DNA from: Sporocytophaga myxococcoides DSM 11118
GTDB taxonomy: Bacteria > Bacteroidota > Bacteroidia > Cytophagales > Cytophagaceae
Assembly: GCF_000426725.1 (NCBI RefSeq)
Contig: NZ_AUFX01000006.1
Location: forward strand, 62,001-126,000
Direction: 5' to 3'
Length of the DNA stretch: 64,000 nucleotides
Shown: positions 1 to 9,285 of the stretch, in pieces
How the letters are laid out: each line of letters opens with the position of its first letter
Position numbering within the stretch: position 1 is the first letter of the stretch
Notes under the pieces: generated by a model
The model's input: the letters and a program-made list of their open reading frames with translations, nothing else
Databases searched by the model: none
What the model was told of the DNA's origin: nothing
Position numbers and translations under genes: made by a program

Positions 1-328
1 ATCCGTTATAAGCCTCAACACCATTGAAAACCAATGATCTTTCAGATAATGCAGGATTGCTAGTATAATGGGTAGGCATTACACGATACTGTGTAAAGGA
101 TCTCACATATCCGGAATATTTTAAACCAGACCACCTCTTGTAACCTCCGGCAGGAGTTTCCGCATTTGAAGCAGTTGATTTAAGTCCCAGTAATTTTTTA
201 ACAGGCAATTTTCTGAGAAGCAGTGGCGCTGAGCTCTTTTCCTTTTCAGATGGTGGATCTCCCGCAAAGGCAAAAAACCCGGGGAAACTTGCCAATAAAA
301 AGATGATTAGTTTAGTACGCGTTTTCAA
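1..328 (-). CDS. Secreted hypothetical protein, 3' part cut off by window start
   Basis: About 109 codons are visible, and the reading frame runs off the left edge. The only plausible start is a TTG at 326-328 (LKTRTKLIIFLLASF); a stop lies five codons upstream at 341-343 and no ATG falls between. The N-terminus is a clear signal peptide (basic head, hydrophobic core, FAFAG cleavage region). It is followed by a basic stretch and then by YSGYVRSFTQYRVM, whose alternating pattern would suit the first strand of an outer-membrane barrel. I do not recognise the family. It lies downstream of, and in the same direction as, the Omp85-like gene, but 378 nt away, so it probably has its own promoter. 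Confidence 0.6.
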   Translation of the reverse strand, partial: MKTRTKLIIFLLASFPGFFAFAGDPPSEKEKSSAPLLLRKLPVKKLLGLKSTASNAETPAGGYKRWSGLKYSGYVRSFTQYRVMPTHYTSNPALSERSLVFNGVEAYNG

Positions 329-706
329 ACGATAAACAATTTATTTAAGTGAACTAAATTCTTATTTTGTATTAAGTAAATTAAATACATCAAATCCGTA
401 TGAACTTTTATTTAAGTTCGTTGTATTGTATAGTGAAAGCTCTTTCAGCCAAATCCCCTCGATTAAAAAAGCCTAAAAAAAGATAAGCGTAAATGCTAAT
501 TTTTTTTGTCGAAATAATAGCTTAAATCAATTCGACTTTTGCTTAGCAAAGACATGCCTATTTACAGGTTGCAATATTATATTTTTAATTTCAAATAAGA
601 AAGAGTTTTTTTTCTATTAATTACATTTAAATCCTACTTTATAATAAAAAAATTATATACTAGCAGGTTTTAATTCTGAATTAATAAAAATCCCTTCGGA
701 TGAAAT
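329..706. other. AT-rich gene-free spacer
   Basis: The spacer lies between two minus-strand genes and is rich in A/T runs. No reading frame of note, no strong hairpin and no exact TAnnTTTG element was found on the minus strand. It presumably holds the promoter of the truncated secreted gene. Confidence 0.5.
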
Positions 707-2803
707 TTATAAATAGGGCTCCTGCCCTGGACGAGAATAGTTGAAATCTAAAAAGTTATAAAAAAATCTTGATCGCTCATAAAACTGAAGTGGAGTTTTA
801 TTAAGCTTGACTGCATCAGGATAATAACCAACCATTACCTGGACCATACTGAATACAAGGTGTTCATTTCTAAACCTTAGTCCCAGACCAAAACCTGAAT
901 AATAATTTGACCTGGTTAATAAATTTTCATTTTGTCCTATCCATGCAAAGTCTGCAAAGAGGACAAATGCCATTTTGAATCCAAGCAAATTTAATGGAGG
1001 GTAGAAATTGGATTCTATATTAATTACAAATTTCTTAGTTCCAACCACTCCCTCAGAAATAAAGCCTCTCAATCCATTTTCCCGGTTGATATTTACATAG
1101 TATCCATCAAGCTGATTTAAGCCTTTTGTATATCTGAAACTTATGTAATTTCTGTACTTCCAGTTTTTTATGTTGATTAAGGGAGTGAAATGCAATAACC
1201 TTCCATAATAAACCCCTTCCTCCATTTTACCATTTCGCCAAAATGACCCATATCCACCTGTAACAGAAACATATCCGATCTTTTTCACAAATTCGGCAAT
1301 TGTAAAATTTATTCCTCCATAAGGCAGGAGCGGACCGTCACGTTTCTTAACACCAGTTGTAACTCCCAGCATTTTACCAATTGGTATATCTTCCGTTCTT
1401 CCTAGCCTAAAGATATACCTGTCCTTATAAAAGCGTCTATTGATATAAGTCAAACCAGCAAAAGCATTTTCGGAAGAATAGTAAGTAAAATATTTACCTG
1501 CTTTTTTTTCAGGTATGTTTTCATATATATACCTGACTGCCCTCACGGCAAAAATCAATCTGCTCCCCTCTCCATTTTTAGTGTTTTCAAGAAAAGGAAA
1601 TGCATATCCGGCCCAAACATCTCCCATTTTAAGCTTTATCTTTTGATCAACAGTAAAACTATCAAATCGAAGATTATAAGGCCAAAGCTCCAAAATAGAA
1701 TAGTTAACTCCACCCAACCATTTTATCTCTGGTGTCTGAAACTCTCGATTAATCCCAGAAATAAAGCTGTTTAGTCCAAATGCATAGCGGTAAGAAAAAC
1801 TCGCATTGATTAGTCCCTTTTGAAATGTATTGACATTGTAGTTCCCATAAAAATTCATGCCTTTGGGATATCTGTTGTTAAAAGTAAAATCAGTAAGCAA
1901 CTGTTGACCTAGTCCTGCAAAATTGGCATCCTGAATAAAAAAGCCTTTTGAACCTGTTTTCTGATCAAAACCACCTCCTACGGAAATATTCCATACATCC
2001 TGCACCAGCACAATAATATCCACACTGTCTTTCCCTTCATAATCAACAATTACCACCTTTGCATCATATGCATAACTTGTCGCCCTTAATAACCTTTCCG
2101 TTTCACTAAGTGTAAGAGAATTTACCTTGTCTCCTCTGCTAAAAAGCAATCGTCTTTTTACCATCCACTTCTGACTCTTAATATGCAGTGCATTTCCACT
2201 TTTTTCAAGAACCCCCTTTGGTTTTTTGTCTGGATTATCCACTGATGGCCCGAATACACCTAGTACACGAATGTCTATTTTTCTGATGATCTTGTTTTCA
2301 TAGCTTGCATATCTTTCATCACTTTTTTCCTTGGACTCAGGTTTTGCCTGATTGACGTCATTATCTTCAAAAACAAGGAAGTTTTTGATTAGCTGGGAAA
2401 AAAAATTCTTTTTTTGTGAGAATTGCTGGATATCCTTAAGCACTTGTTCATTTTTTGTACGGATAGTATCCTGATGAACAATAACTGTATCTATTTTAGG
2501 TAAAATTTCCTTACTCTCAATAAATTCAATTTTTCCATCTTTCAGAATAGGTTTAAGAAATTGAACTAGCGTATCCTTTTCTCTGATTACCAAATCCTTA
2601 ACCACAATTAACGTATCATTTTTTAAAAAAAAAGTATCTTTTCTGGAAATAAAGAGTTCTTTAATTGAAAGTTTTTTAAATAAAGTATCCCTGTTTAAAA
2701 ATGACAGAGAATCCGCTTTTTCGACCTGCGCAAATGTTTGCAGAGCAAAAAACATTAACACCTGTACAAGGAGAGTAAATTTTAAAAAAACGGGGAATTT
2801 CAT
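707..2803 (-). CDS. Omp85/BamA-like outer-membrane protein
   Basis: The 698-residue product starts with a typical signal peptide (first ~25 residues, ending TFAQ). A low-complexity region rich in DTL/KDT repeats follows. Around residues 170-270 there is a POTRA-like segment (RLLFSRGDKVNSLTLSETER, then VVIVDYEGKDSVDIIVLVQD). The rest is a long run of alternating, aromatic-rich strands typical of a 16-strand surface-antigen barrel. Omp85 proteins insert barrels or translocate substrates across the outer membrane. With only one clear POTRA, this is shorter than a true BamA (usually five) and is better seen as an accessory Omp85/TamA-like protein. The ATG at 2801-2803 is the only good start. It is divergent from glnK. 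Its substrate is unknown. Confidence 0.75.
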   Translation of the reverse strand: MKFPVFLKFTLLVQVLMFFALQTFAQVEKADSLSFLNRDTLFKKLSIKELFISRKDTFFLKNDTLIVVKDLVIREKDTLVQFLKPILKDGKIEFIESKEILPKIDTVIVHQDTIRTKNEQVLKDIQQFSQKKNFFSQLIKNFLVFEDNDVNQAKPESKEKSDERYASYENKIIRKIDIRVLGVFGPSVDNPDKKPKGVLEKSGNALHIKSQKWMVKRRLLFSRGDKVNSLTLSETERLLRATSYAYDAKVVIVDYEGKDSVDIIVLVQDVWNISVGGGFDQKTGSKGFFIQDANFAGLGQQLLTDFTFNNRYPKGMNFYGNYNVNTFQKGLINASFSYRYAFGLNSFISGINREFQTPEIKWLGGVNYSILELWPYNLRFDSFTVDQKIKLKMGDVWAGYAFPFLENTKNGEGSRLIFAVRAVRYIYENIPEKKAGKYFTYYSSENAFAGLTYINRRFYKDRYIFRLGRTEDIPIGKMLGVTTGVKKRDGPLLPYGGINFTIAEFVKKIGYVSVTGGYGSFWRNGKMEEGVYYGRLLHFTPLINIKNWKYRNYISFRYTKGLNQLDGYYVNINRENGLRGFISEGVVGTKKFVINIESNFYPPLNLLGFKMAFVLFADFAWIGQNENLLTRSNYYSGFGLGLRFRNEHLVFSMVQVMVGYYPDAVKLNKTPLQFYERSRFFYNFLDFNYSRPGQEPYL

Positions 2804-3223
2804 CTAAAAACACTTTCAACGAAGTTATTTTATAAAACATTTGTAATGCTTATTGTTTTAAGTTTTACAAATTTTAATCCAATCCATCCAATCTGATAAC
2901 TGAATTTTTCCCATTACAGCCATTATTAAAGGCTCACCTTGTGCAACAAAAATTTACTTTTTATTATATAAATACTAAAAATAAAAAAATCAAAAATATT
3001 AAATTGACCTTCATTTTACTTAATAAAATTTTATTATACTTAATTTTTTAGTTTATTTGAGTCTTTGATTTAAGACATAAATCAAAAATTATATATTAAT
3101 TATGAAAATTATCGTTATTTTTTAACTTAATAAACAGATCATAATTATATAATTAATTTAAGATTCAAAGGATTAAAAATTTATCAGAGTAAGCAACTGA
3201 TAATATATATAAATCAGAGGTAT
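2804..3223. other. Divergent AT-rich control region before glnK
   Basis: The 420-nt region is very A/T-rich and separates the Omp85-like gene (minus) from glnK (plus), so it must hold both promoters. No exact TAnnTTTG box and no sigma-54 type GG-N10-GC element was recognised on the glnK side. No open frame of interest is present. Confidence 0.45.
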
Positions 3224-3562
3224 ATGAAAAAAATTGAAGCGATAATCAGATCATCACACTTTTATCCTGTGAAAGATGCACTACATAAAATAGGTATTGA
3301 TTTTTTCACATTTCAGGATGTTAAAGGTGTTGGCAATCAAAAAAGTGAAAAAACAATTTACAGAGGGCAGGAATATGATCTTGGTTCAATTGCCAGAACG
3401 AAAATAACTATTGTCGCATCAAATGAATCGGTGGATGAAATAATCAATGCTATTTTATGTAGTGCAAGAACAGGAGAAATTGGAGATGGGAAAATTTTCA
3501 TTTCACCTATTGAACAAGCAATCAGAATAAGATCGGGGGAGCGAGATATTACAGCACTCTAA
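3224..3562 (+). CDS. glnK: Nitrogen regulatory protein P-II (GlnK type)
   Basis: The 112 residues have exactly the length of GlnB/GlnK. The family's T-loop (KGVGNQKSEKTIYRGQEYDL) carries Tyr51, the residue that is uridylylated in enteric P-II proteins. The C-terminal half has the ARTGEIGDGKIFI and IRIRSGE blocks that bind ATP/ADP and 2-oxoglutarate. P-II proteins form trimers that report nitrogen and energy status and plug ammonium channels. The gene sits 47 nt upstream of the ammonium transporter in the same direction, the classic glnK-amtB pairing, so GlnK is preferred over GlnB. Residue 58, usually Lys, is Arg here. Confidence 0.95.
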   Translation: MKKIEAIIRSSHFYPVKDALHKIGIDFFTFQDVKGVGNQKSEKTIYRGQEYDLGSIARTKITIVASNESVDEIINAILCSARTGEIGDGKIFISPIEQAIRIRSGERDITAL

Positions 3563-3609
3563 TCTTTAACCATAATCAAACCTTAGTAAATAACATTTCC
3601 ACTGTCCAA

Positions 3610-4968
3610 ATGAACCAGCCATTACTCGATACTTCTACAACTGAAGCTATTGATTCAACTTCAAATTTTATTGCGGCTTCTAATGATTCCCTTTTTATAA
3701 ATGCAGAAATTATTAATAGTCTAAAAGCTGAAATTGCCGGAAATGCTTTACTTTCCAACAACTTGTGGATGATGGTAGCCACTGCTCTGATGTTCATTAT
3801 GCACCTGGGGTTTGCAACACTTGAATCCGGACTTTCAAGGTCCAAAAATACCACCAACATTTTATTCAAAAATACTATAATTCCTGCCATGGGGATCCTG
3901 ATATTCGGTCTTTGGGGCTATAACTTAATGTATCCTGGTAGCCATTTTGAAGGTAATTTCATAGGCTTTTCAGGGTTTGGAATTGCAGCACCGGAAGATA
4001 GCTCCTACTTAGGGGCAAGCAACTACACATTCTGGTCATTTTTTCTCTTCCAAGCTATGTTTGCCGCTACAGCTACAACTATAGTATCAGGGGCAGTAGC
4101 TGAACGCATTAAAATATGGAGTTTTATACTTTTCTCATTTTTACTAGTAGGAATCATCTATCCAATAATTGGCTTCTGGGCTTGGGGCGGAGGCTTTTTA
4201 CAAAAAATGGATATTCAATTTTATGATTTTGCAGGATCCACTGTTGTCCATTCTGTAGGGGGATGGTCTGCTCTTGCTGGTGTTATTGTATTAGGACCAA
4301 GGATTGGCAAATACATAGACAACAGAATTATCCCACTTCCAGGGCATAGTATGCCATTAGCTACCATTGGAGTGTTTCTATTATGGTTTGGCTGGTTTGG
4401 ATTTAACGGAGGTTCTGTTTTATCAGCAAACCCTAAACTGGTCTCTCTTGTGCTTGTGACTACCTGCCTTTCTGCATCAGCTGGAGCAATCGGAGCTCTC
4501 ACTACTTCTTTCATCACAACCAAAACTATTGACCATAGCATGGTCCTAAATGGAATACTTGGAGGACTCGTTGCAATAACTGCCGGAGCTGATAAAATGA
4601 ATCCATCAGAAGCTATTATCATCGGGCTTACTTCAGGCGCATTAGTTGTCCTTGCTGTCCTCCTCTTTGATAAACTTAGGATTGACGACCCTGTCGGAGC
4701 AATCTCAGTTCACCTTATCTGCGGAACATTCGGAACACTTGCTGTAGGATTCATGGGGGATCTGGCAGAAATTCACGGAACTAAGCAACTTATCAGTCAA
4801 GTTATAGGCATTGCCTCGACAGGGCTGTTTGTTTTTCCTTCAACCTATCTTATTTTCATTCTTATAGATAAAACGATAGGCCTTAGAGTTACGGCTAAAG
4901 AAGAGTTGGAAGGACTTGACATTGGCATTCATGGAATGAGAGCCTATCACATTGATAATGCAAAATAA
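3610..4968 (+). CDS. amt: Ammonium transporter Amt
   Basis: This 452-residue integral membrane protein of the Amt/Mep/Rh family has about eleven hydrophobic segments. It conducts ammonium/ammonia across the inner membrane as a trimer. The pore twin-histidine pair is visible at His214 (STVVHSVGG) and His368 (GAISVHLICGTFG), and the family blocks GFNGGS and DDPVGA are present. About 45 polar residues precede the first membrane segment, without a recognisable cleavage site. It is co-transcribed with glnK, whose product would block the channel when nitrogen is plentiful. It ends facing the convergent SGNH hydrolase gene. Confidence 0.95.
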   Translation: MNQPLLDTSTTEAIDSTSNFIAASNDSLFINAEIINSLKAEIAGNALLSNNLWMMVATALMFIMHLGFATLESGLSRSKNTTNILFKNTIIPAMGILIFGLWGYNLMYPGSHFEGNFIGFSGFGIAAPEDSSYLGASNYTFWSFFLFQAMFAATATTIVSGAVAERIKIWSFILFSFLLVGIIYPIIGFWAWGGGFLQKMDIQFYDFAGSTVVHSVGGWSALAGVIVLGPRIGKYIDNRIIPLPGHSMPLATIGVFLLWFGWFGFNGGSVLSANPKLVSLVLVTTCLSASAGAIGALTTSFITTKTIDHSMVLNGILGGLVAITAGADKMNPSEAIIIGLTSGALVVLAVLLFDKLRIDDPVGAISVHLICGTFGTLAVGFMGDLAEIHGTKQLISQVIGIASTGLFVFPSTYLIFILIDKTIGLRVTAKEELEGLDIGIHGMRAYHIDNAK

Positions 4969-4981
4969 GTGTTTGTCTCAG

Positions 4982-5029
4982 AGTTGGTCAGCACAAAATA
5001 CATTAAAATTAGATTTGGGCTGGCCAACT
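4982..5029. terminator. Possible bidirectional terminator hairpin
   Basis: An 11-nt arm (4982-4992, AGTTGGTCAGC) and its near-perfect complement (5019-5029, one G/T wobble) lie between two convergent genes. The loop is long (26 nt), and the right arm overlaps the last codons of the SGNH hydrolase gene. Confidence 0.4.
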
Positions 5030-5611
5030 TATCTTAAGGATAATCTTCTCAACCCATTTCTCATATTGAAACCCGCTCGGATGGAGACCATCTGAAGCTG
5101 TATATCTCGGATCATCGGCCGATCGTCTACTAATTCCGGTAATACTAAGATAATGAGCACCCTCAGATTCAGATATTTCGAAGTTCTCTTTATTAAAGGC
5201 ATCAATCTCCTCAGAAATTTTTGACTTATCCTTTTCCAAGGCAAATGGAGTGCAGGACCAATCTGGAATTGATAATATAAAAACAGAATTATTTACGGAG
5301 AAAGATTTAGCTTTCAGTAAAAGTCTTCTGAATTCATTTCGATATTTATCAATGCAGTATCCTCTATATTGATTATTTACTCCAATAAGCAGAAACACTA
5401 AATCATATTCTCTTTTTAAATCACTTTGCTCTATTGCGAGCCCAAGCTCATCTGTAGTCCAACCAGTTTTAGCTACAATTTTTAGTTCAACAGATAATCC
5501 TCTGTTTTCTAAATTTCCTTTAAGTAAATATGGCCAGCTTTCGCTTTGAGGAACATCTTCTCCTATTGTATAAGAATCGCCCAGGGCAAGTATTTTAATT
5601 TTATTCATCAT
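5009..5611 (-). CDS. SGNH/GDSL-family hydrolase
   Basis: This 200-residue protein has the SGNH hydrolase blocks in order. Block I is LALGDSYTIGE, with nucleophile Ser13. The Asn block is LIGVNNQYRG. Block V is DGLHPSGFQYEKW, supplying the catalytic Asp and His. Members are esterases, lipases or acyl-carbohydrate deacetylases. No signal peptide is seen, so a cytoplasmic esterase/lysophospholipase-like role is most likely. Two ATGs are adjacent (5609-5611 and 5606-5608); the first is used here. It is convergent with amt and divergent from the glycosyltransferase gene. Its substrate cannot be told. Confidence 0.85.
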   Translation of the reverse strand: MMNKIKILALGDSYTIGEDVPQSESWPYLLKGNLENRGLSVELKIVAKTGWTTDELGLAIEQSDLKREYDLVFLLIGVNNQYRGYCIDKYRNEFRRLLLKAKSFSVNNSVFILSIPDWSCTPFALEKDKSKISEEIDAFNKENFEISESEGAHYLSITGISRRSADDPRYTASDGLHPSGFQYEKWVEKIILKISWPAQI

Positions 5612-5790
5612 TTAAAAAACCTTCTTTTCGATCAACTTACAAATGCCGTTTCAAACTGCATTCACTTAAGGAATCTTCCCTTTAACAAGGGATAGCTGTA
5701 TTAAAAAAAGCCAATGCATTCAAAGCAAAATTAACAATTCTTACAAACTTTTATAAAACAGTCAGGTTTGAAATTCAAACAAACAAGTGT

Positions 5791-6981
5791 ATGACAAAAG
5801 GCCTTACATTTATCTGTCTAGGAAATGAGCATTGGGAATGTGGCAACCCTTCTCCACTGATAGAGATCATGCATGAACTTAGCCGCGAGAATACTGTCCT
5901 ATATGTAGAAAATCAATACTCAATCAGCGATATATTTGACAGCATCAAAGGAAAGAAAGAAGTTCCTGTGCGAAAGATACTTAATCTGGATAAACGATTA
6001 AGAGTTCAAAAATCACGCACAGGATCGAATGTTTACATATTAACGCCTCCTCCTGTTTTACCCTTAAACAAAATAAGGGATAAAGAGATTTATAAAAAAC
6101 TTCTCGCATTTAATGCCCGCATTTTAGAAACAGAATTAAGAAAGAGTATTCACTTCTTAAACCTTACTGACATCATTTTCATTTCCGGGGCTAATCCTGA
6201 CTATGGCTTGGCACTTATGAAAAAATTTAATGACAGTCTAAATGTTTATTATACATTTGAAGGTACAGATGAAGAAGAATCTCATGAGCAGGCATTACTT
6301 GAAAAAGAGTATATAGAAGCCACTGATGTAGTAATTACTAATACTGAAGTTTTATACAACAAAATCAGATGTTTTAAGGATGCTACTTTTCTTATTCGAA
6401 ATGGTGTAAGATTTGAAGACTTCTATAAACGCAGTATGTCTATCTCAAAATCAGAATCTATAACTGTTGGTTTTATAGGGATCATAGATAAAGATTTTGA
6501 TATAACTTTAGCAACATACTTAATTGAAAACCTGAAAGACATCAACTTCGTCTTTTCGGGTAAAGTGCTTGATAATTCCGTATTAAAAAAACTTGAAAAG
6601 TATCCTAACTTCACTCATATTGGAAATAAGAAAAGAGATGAGTTTACAGAACTAGTATCAAGTTTCGACATTGGCATATTACTAAACAAGGGAGACTCCC
6701 ATCCACCACTTGAGGTAGGACTAAATGAATACCTTTCAGCAGGCAAATCTGTTATCGCATTCAATTATAGCTTTATCAAGGACTATAAAGACGTAGTCCG
6801 TTTTTGCAGTTCTAAAGAAGAGATGTTAAAATCAATTAAAGAAGAATTGATACTCGATTCAAAAGAAAAAAAAGAAAAAAGATATGAACGGGCAAGAGGA
6901 AATTCCTGGGAAAGAAAAGCTGAAATTTTTCAGACAATTGTAAAAGATTATATTGACAAAAAGCTTTATTCAAAAGCATAA
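5791..6981 (+). CDS. Glycosyltransferase, GT-B fold (GT4-like)
   Basis: The 396-residue cytosolic protein has two Rossmann-like halves. The C-terminal half shows a GT4-type donor-binding region: VGFIGIIDKDFD opens the second domain, IGILLNKGDSHPP follows, and VGLNEYLSAGKSVIAFN resembles the family's conserved acidic/Gly region. A transferase of this type moves a nucleotide-activated sugar to a glycan or lipid acceptor, often for surface polysaccharide. It stands alone between divergent and terminator-bounded neighbours, so its pathway is not indicated. The C-terminus is strongly basic and lysine-rich. Confidence 0.75.
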   Translation: MTKGLTFICLGNEHWECGNPSPLIEIMHELSRENTVLYVENQYSISDIFDSIKGKKEVPVRKILNLDKRLRVQKSRTGSNVYILTPPPVLPLNKIRDKEIYKKLLAFNARILETELRKSIHFLNLTDIIFISGANPDYGLALMKKFNDSLNVYYTFEGTDEEESHEQALLEKEYIEATDVVITNTEVLYNKIRCFKDATFLIRNGVRFEDFYKRSMSISKSESITVGFIGIIDKDFDITLATYLIENLKDINFVFSGKVLDNSVLKKLEKYPNFTHIGNKKRDEFTELVSSFDIGILLNKGDSHPPLEVGLNEYLSAGKSVIAFNYSFIKDYKDVVRFCSSKEEMLKSIKEELILDSKEKKEKRYERARGNSWERKAEIFQTIVKDYIDKKLYSKA

Positions 6982-6988
6982 AATATAA

Positions 6989-7034
6989 GAGGCTGTAATC
7001 TTCAGAGGATGAGATATCGAAGATTAACAGCCTC
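6989..7034 (+). terminator. Hairpin after the glycosyltransferase gene
   Basis: The left arm 6989-7003 (GAGGCTGTAATCTTC) pairs with 7019-7034 with a single bulged base, around a 15-nt loop. It lies eight nt after the stop codon and is followed by A/T-rich sequence without a clean T run. Confidence 0.6.
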
Positions 7035-7194
7035 AAAATTATAATTAACTATATAAAGAAATAAAGTAAAATAAATATAAATATCTATTTAAAGAACACG
7101 CCGTTTTACCAAAATGTTCTTCACTCACTTTTACTTTTTAAGGATTTAACCAAACAGAGAGAATCCAGTTCTATTGTAAAGAGGGAATAAACCG

Positions 7195-7524
7195 ATGAGA
7201 ATATTTATAACGCTTGATGGAACAATATGTCCTGTCAAAAAAGAAAATGAAACCTTTGAAAATTTAATACCTTTCCCTGAGGCTAAAGAAAAGATCAATA
7301 AACTAAGAAAAGCAGGACATTATATTATTATTCTCACAAAGCGACATCTCTCCTCCTATAATTCCGGAATTAAAAATATTGGTAAAGTTACTCTTGAATG
7401 GCTGGACGCAAATGGGATAGAATTCGATGAACTATATCTTGGCACTCCTGATTTCTCTGAGCTGAAGACATCTGTTAAATTTACAGATTGGAAGGTGATT
7501 GAAGAAAAATTATTAGGTTTTTAG
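7195..7524 (+). CDS. HAD-like small protein lacking the nucleophile Asp
   Basis: The 109-residue product resembles small HAD-superfamily proteins of capsule loci. Motif I reads FITLDGT, so the position normally holding the nucleophilic Asp (DxDGT) is Thr6, while the second Asp (Asp8) and the Gly-Thr are kept. Motif II is present as IIILTKR (Thr48 region), and the C-terminus has a FTDWKVIEE stretch. In HAD phosphatases the first Asp forms the phospho-enzyme, so this version is probably not a phosphatase and may be a binding or regulatory relative. It lies alone between two hairpins. Confidence 0.6.
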   Translation: MRIFITLDGTICPVKKENETFENLIPFPEAKEKINKLRKAGHYIIILTKRHLSSYNSGIKNIGKVTLEWLDANGIEFDELYLGTPDFSELKTSVKFTDWKVIEEKLLGF

Positions 7525-7532
7525 TAAAGAAA

Positions 7533-7559
7533 AGAGACTGCTTTCAATGAGCAGCCTCT
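7533..7559. terminator. Terminator hairpin between convergent genes
   Basis: Arms 7533-7542 (AGAGACTGCT) and 7550-7559 (AGCAGCCTCT) pair with one mismatch around a 7-nt loop. It sits between the convergent HAD-like and PepSY-like genes and probably serves both directions. Confidence 0.6.
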
Positions 7560-7587
7560 AACTTTACCTTAAACAAACTTAACTTAC

Positions 7588-7938
7588 TTATTGACTTTGC
7601 CTTACATGCTTAATTTGTTTTAAGAGTTCACCTTCCTTGTTAAAAAGAAGTTCGTATCTATAGTGATCCTTGAATAAAAATACTTCTATTTTGTCCGACT
7701 TTGGGGATTTCAACTCACTCATCTCTTCTATTCTGCAACCCGAAAAATGATCAGAAATATATTTTCTGGTCTGAATGGGCAATTGAATCCAGGTTAGCGT
7801 AATTTTTTGAAGTAACTCTTTACTATCAAGGGCTACAAGAACAGGTGAAACCAAAATTTTTCTATTGGCAACCGTGTACCCGGCAACTGACAATATCACA
7901 ACAATGGTCATGATAATAGTCCAGAATAATGTTTTCAT
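7588..7938 (-). CDS. Membrane-anchored PepSY-like protein
   Basis: The 116-residue protein has one N-terminal hydrophobic segment (signal anchor or signal peptide). The ~60-residue C-terminal part, YISDHFSGCRIEEMSEL ... VFLFKDHYRYELLFNKEGEL, has the layout of PepSY-like domains found in secreted proteins of this phylum. A GTG directly upstream (7939-7941) is possible, but the ATG at 7936-7938 is preferred. It lies 93 nt downstream of the histidine kinase gene, so it may be a periplasmic accessory of the two-component system. The assignment rests on pattern only. Confidence 0.5.
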   Translation of the reverse strand: MKTLFWTIIMTIVVILSVAGYTVANRKILVSPVLVALDSKELLQKITLTWIQLPIQTRKYISDHFSGCRIEEMSELKSPKSDKIEVFLFKDHYRYELLFNKEGELLKQIKHVRQSQ

Positions 7939-8031
7939 CACCTTTAATATTTATGATTGTAAAGGTAATTTGGAATTCTGAAAACATTTTGAAGCTGAAA
8001 CCTAGTGGAAATACTTAATGATTTATACGCA

Positions 8032-9285
8032 TTAGAAATTTATAACCAAAGTATGTAAACCATCCTGATGTATATAAATAATTTTATAATCCAGGAAATC
8101 GCATATTTTTTTGACAATTGATAAACCCAGTCCCACTGAGTTTTCTACAGCAGAATCCTTCCGAAAACGTTCAAACATTTCGTCAGCAGGAAAGTTGAGT
8201 GCGGTGCCTGTGTTCGTAATAATAAAATGTTTATCTGTAAGCTCTGCCATAATTCTACCGTTTTGGATATTATGTTTAATAGAGTTAGAGATAAGATTAT
8301 TTAGCAAGCCTTCTATAAGCACTCGATTAGTCAGAAGTGTATCCTTACTTTTAATTTCTATTTCAGTACTTATATTTTTATCATTGATTTGTTCTTCAAG
8401 GTGATTAAAAATAGACTGAAGCAATTCTCCCAGATTTACATTTTCTTTCTGAGTAAACTGTCTGTTTTCAATTTTACTCAGAAGTAATAATCCTTTATTT
8501 AATAATGTCAGTCTTTTTACCGCACTGAAAATAGACTGAATATGAATCATCTCTTGTTCCGTAAGGTTTTTTGACTGAATGATCAACTCCAGTTTGTTTT
8601 TAATAATGGCCAGCGGAGTTTGCATTTCATGTGAAGAGTTCTCATTAAATTCTTTCTGAGTAAGAAAATCTTTATAAATACGCTCAGTCATTTTTTCGAC
8701 ATTGATGTTCAAATCCCGAAACTCGATGATATCAGTGGATTCATAAGGTATAACCTTAGTAGTCTCAAGGTTATACTTTTTTAATTTATCCAACAGGACA
8801 TAAAAGGGTTGCCAAATTTTAGCAAGTATAAACCTATTCATAAGAAGGACTCCTCCCAGCAAAATCAGGAAAAGACCTATTTCTACCGGCAGAATACTGT
8901 TAAGTAAAGATTCTGCTTCTGCCAGCGGTTGCCTTATTGTTACCTTATACCAATTTGCTCCATTTTTATGATAGGATGTCAATTGCCTATAGTCGACAGA
9001 TTCTTTAGAGAGCGAATCATAGATGGGTATTGTTTTATATTTATCTTTTTCAACATCAACTTCCTCGGCAGGCATAATCAACACATCTTTACTCGGTTGA
9101 AGTCCTTCACCTATTTTTTCATAATTGAGGTTAGCAACTAACTGAACTTTCTCTTGATGAATGGCCTCATCAATTCCATCCAATAGAATGATCTTAATAA
9201 AAATATAGAATAGAATCGTTCCTATTCCAAATATAAAAAGCGAATATAAAAGGTAATATAAAGTAGTTCTTTGTAATAACTTCAT
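8032..9285 (-). CDS. Sensor histidine kinase
   Basis: This 417-residue kinase has two membrane segments (near residues 10-33 and 130-152) flanking a ~100-residue periplasmic sensor. The dimerisation/phospho-acceptor helix carries NENSSHEMQTPLAIIKN, with the phospho-accepting His. The HATPase domain shows the N box NLISNSIKHN and the G box VGLGLSIVKKI. It would autophosphorylate and pass phosphate to the response regulator, whose gene overlaps it by four nt. The H box reads SSHEMQTP rather than the common SHELRTP. The signal is unknown; the adjacent porin-like gene and the PepSY-like gene are candidate partners. Confidence 0.93.
   Translation of the reverse strand: MKLLQRTTLYYLLYSLFIFGIGTILFYIFIKIILLDGIDEAIHQEKVQLVANLNYEKIGEGLQPSKDVLIMPAEEVDVEKDKYKTIPIYDSLSKESVDYRQLTSYHKNGANWYKVTIRQPLAEAESLLNSILPVEIGLFLILLGGVLLMNRFILAKIWQPFYVLLDKLKKYNLETTKVIPYESTDIIEFRDLNINVEKMTERIYKDFLTQKEFNENSSHEMQTPLAIIKNKLELIIQSKNLTEQEMIHIQSIFSAVKRLTLLNKGLLLLSKIENRQFTQKENVNLGELLQSIFNHLEEQINDKNISTEIEIKSKDTLLTNRVLIEGLLNNLISNSIKHNIQNGRIMAELTDKHFIITNTGTALNFPADEMFERFRKDSAVENSVGLGLSIVKKICDFLDYKIIYIHQDGLHTLVINF

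Noticed and set aside
3576-3890. Minus-strand frame overlapping the start of amt
   Set aside because: No domain pattern, and it covers the conserved amt start region; a shadow frame.
8111-8404. Open frame antisense to the histidine kinase gene
   Set aside because: Overlaps the conserved HATPase domain and has no recognisable features.
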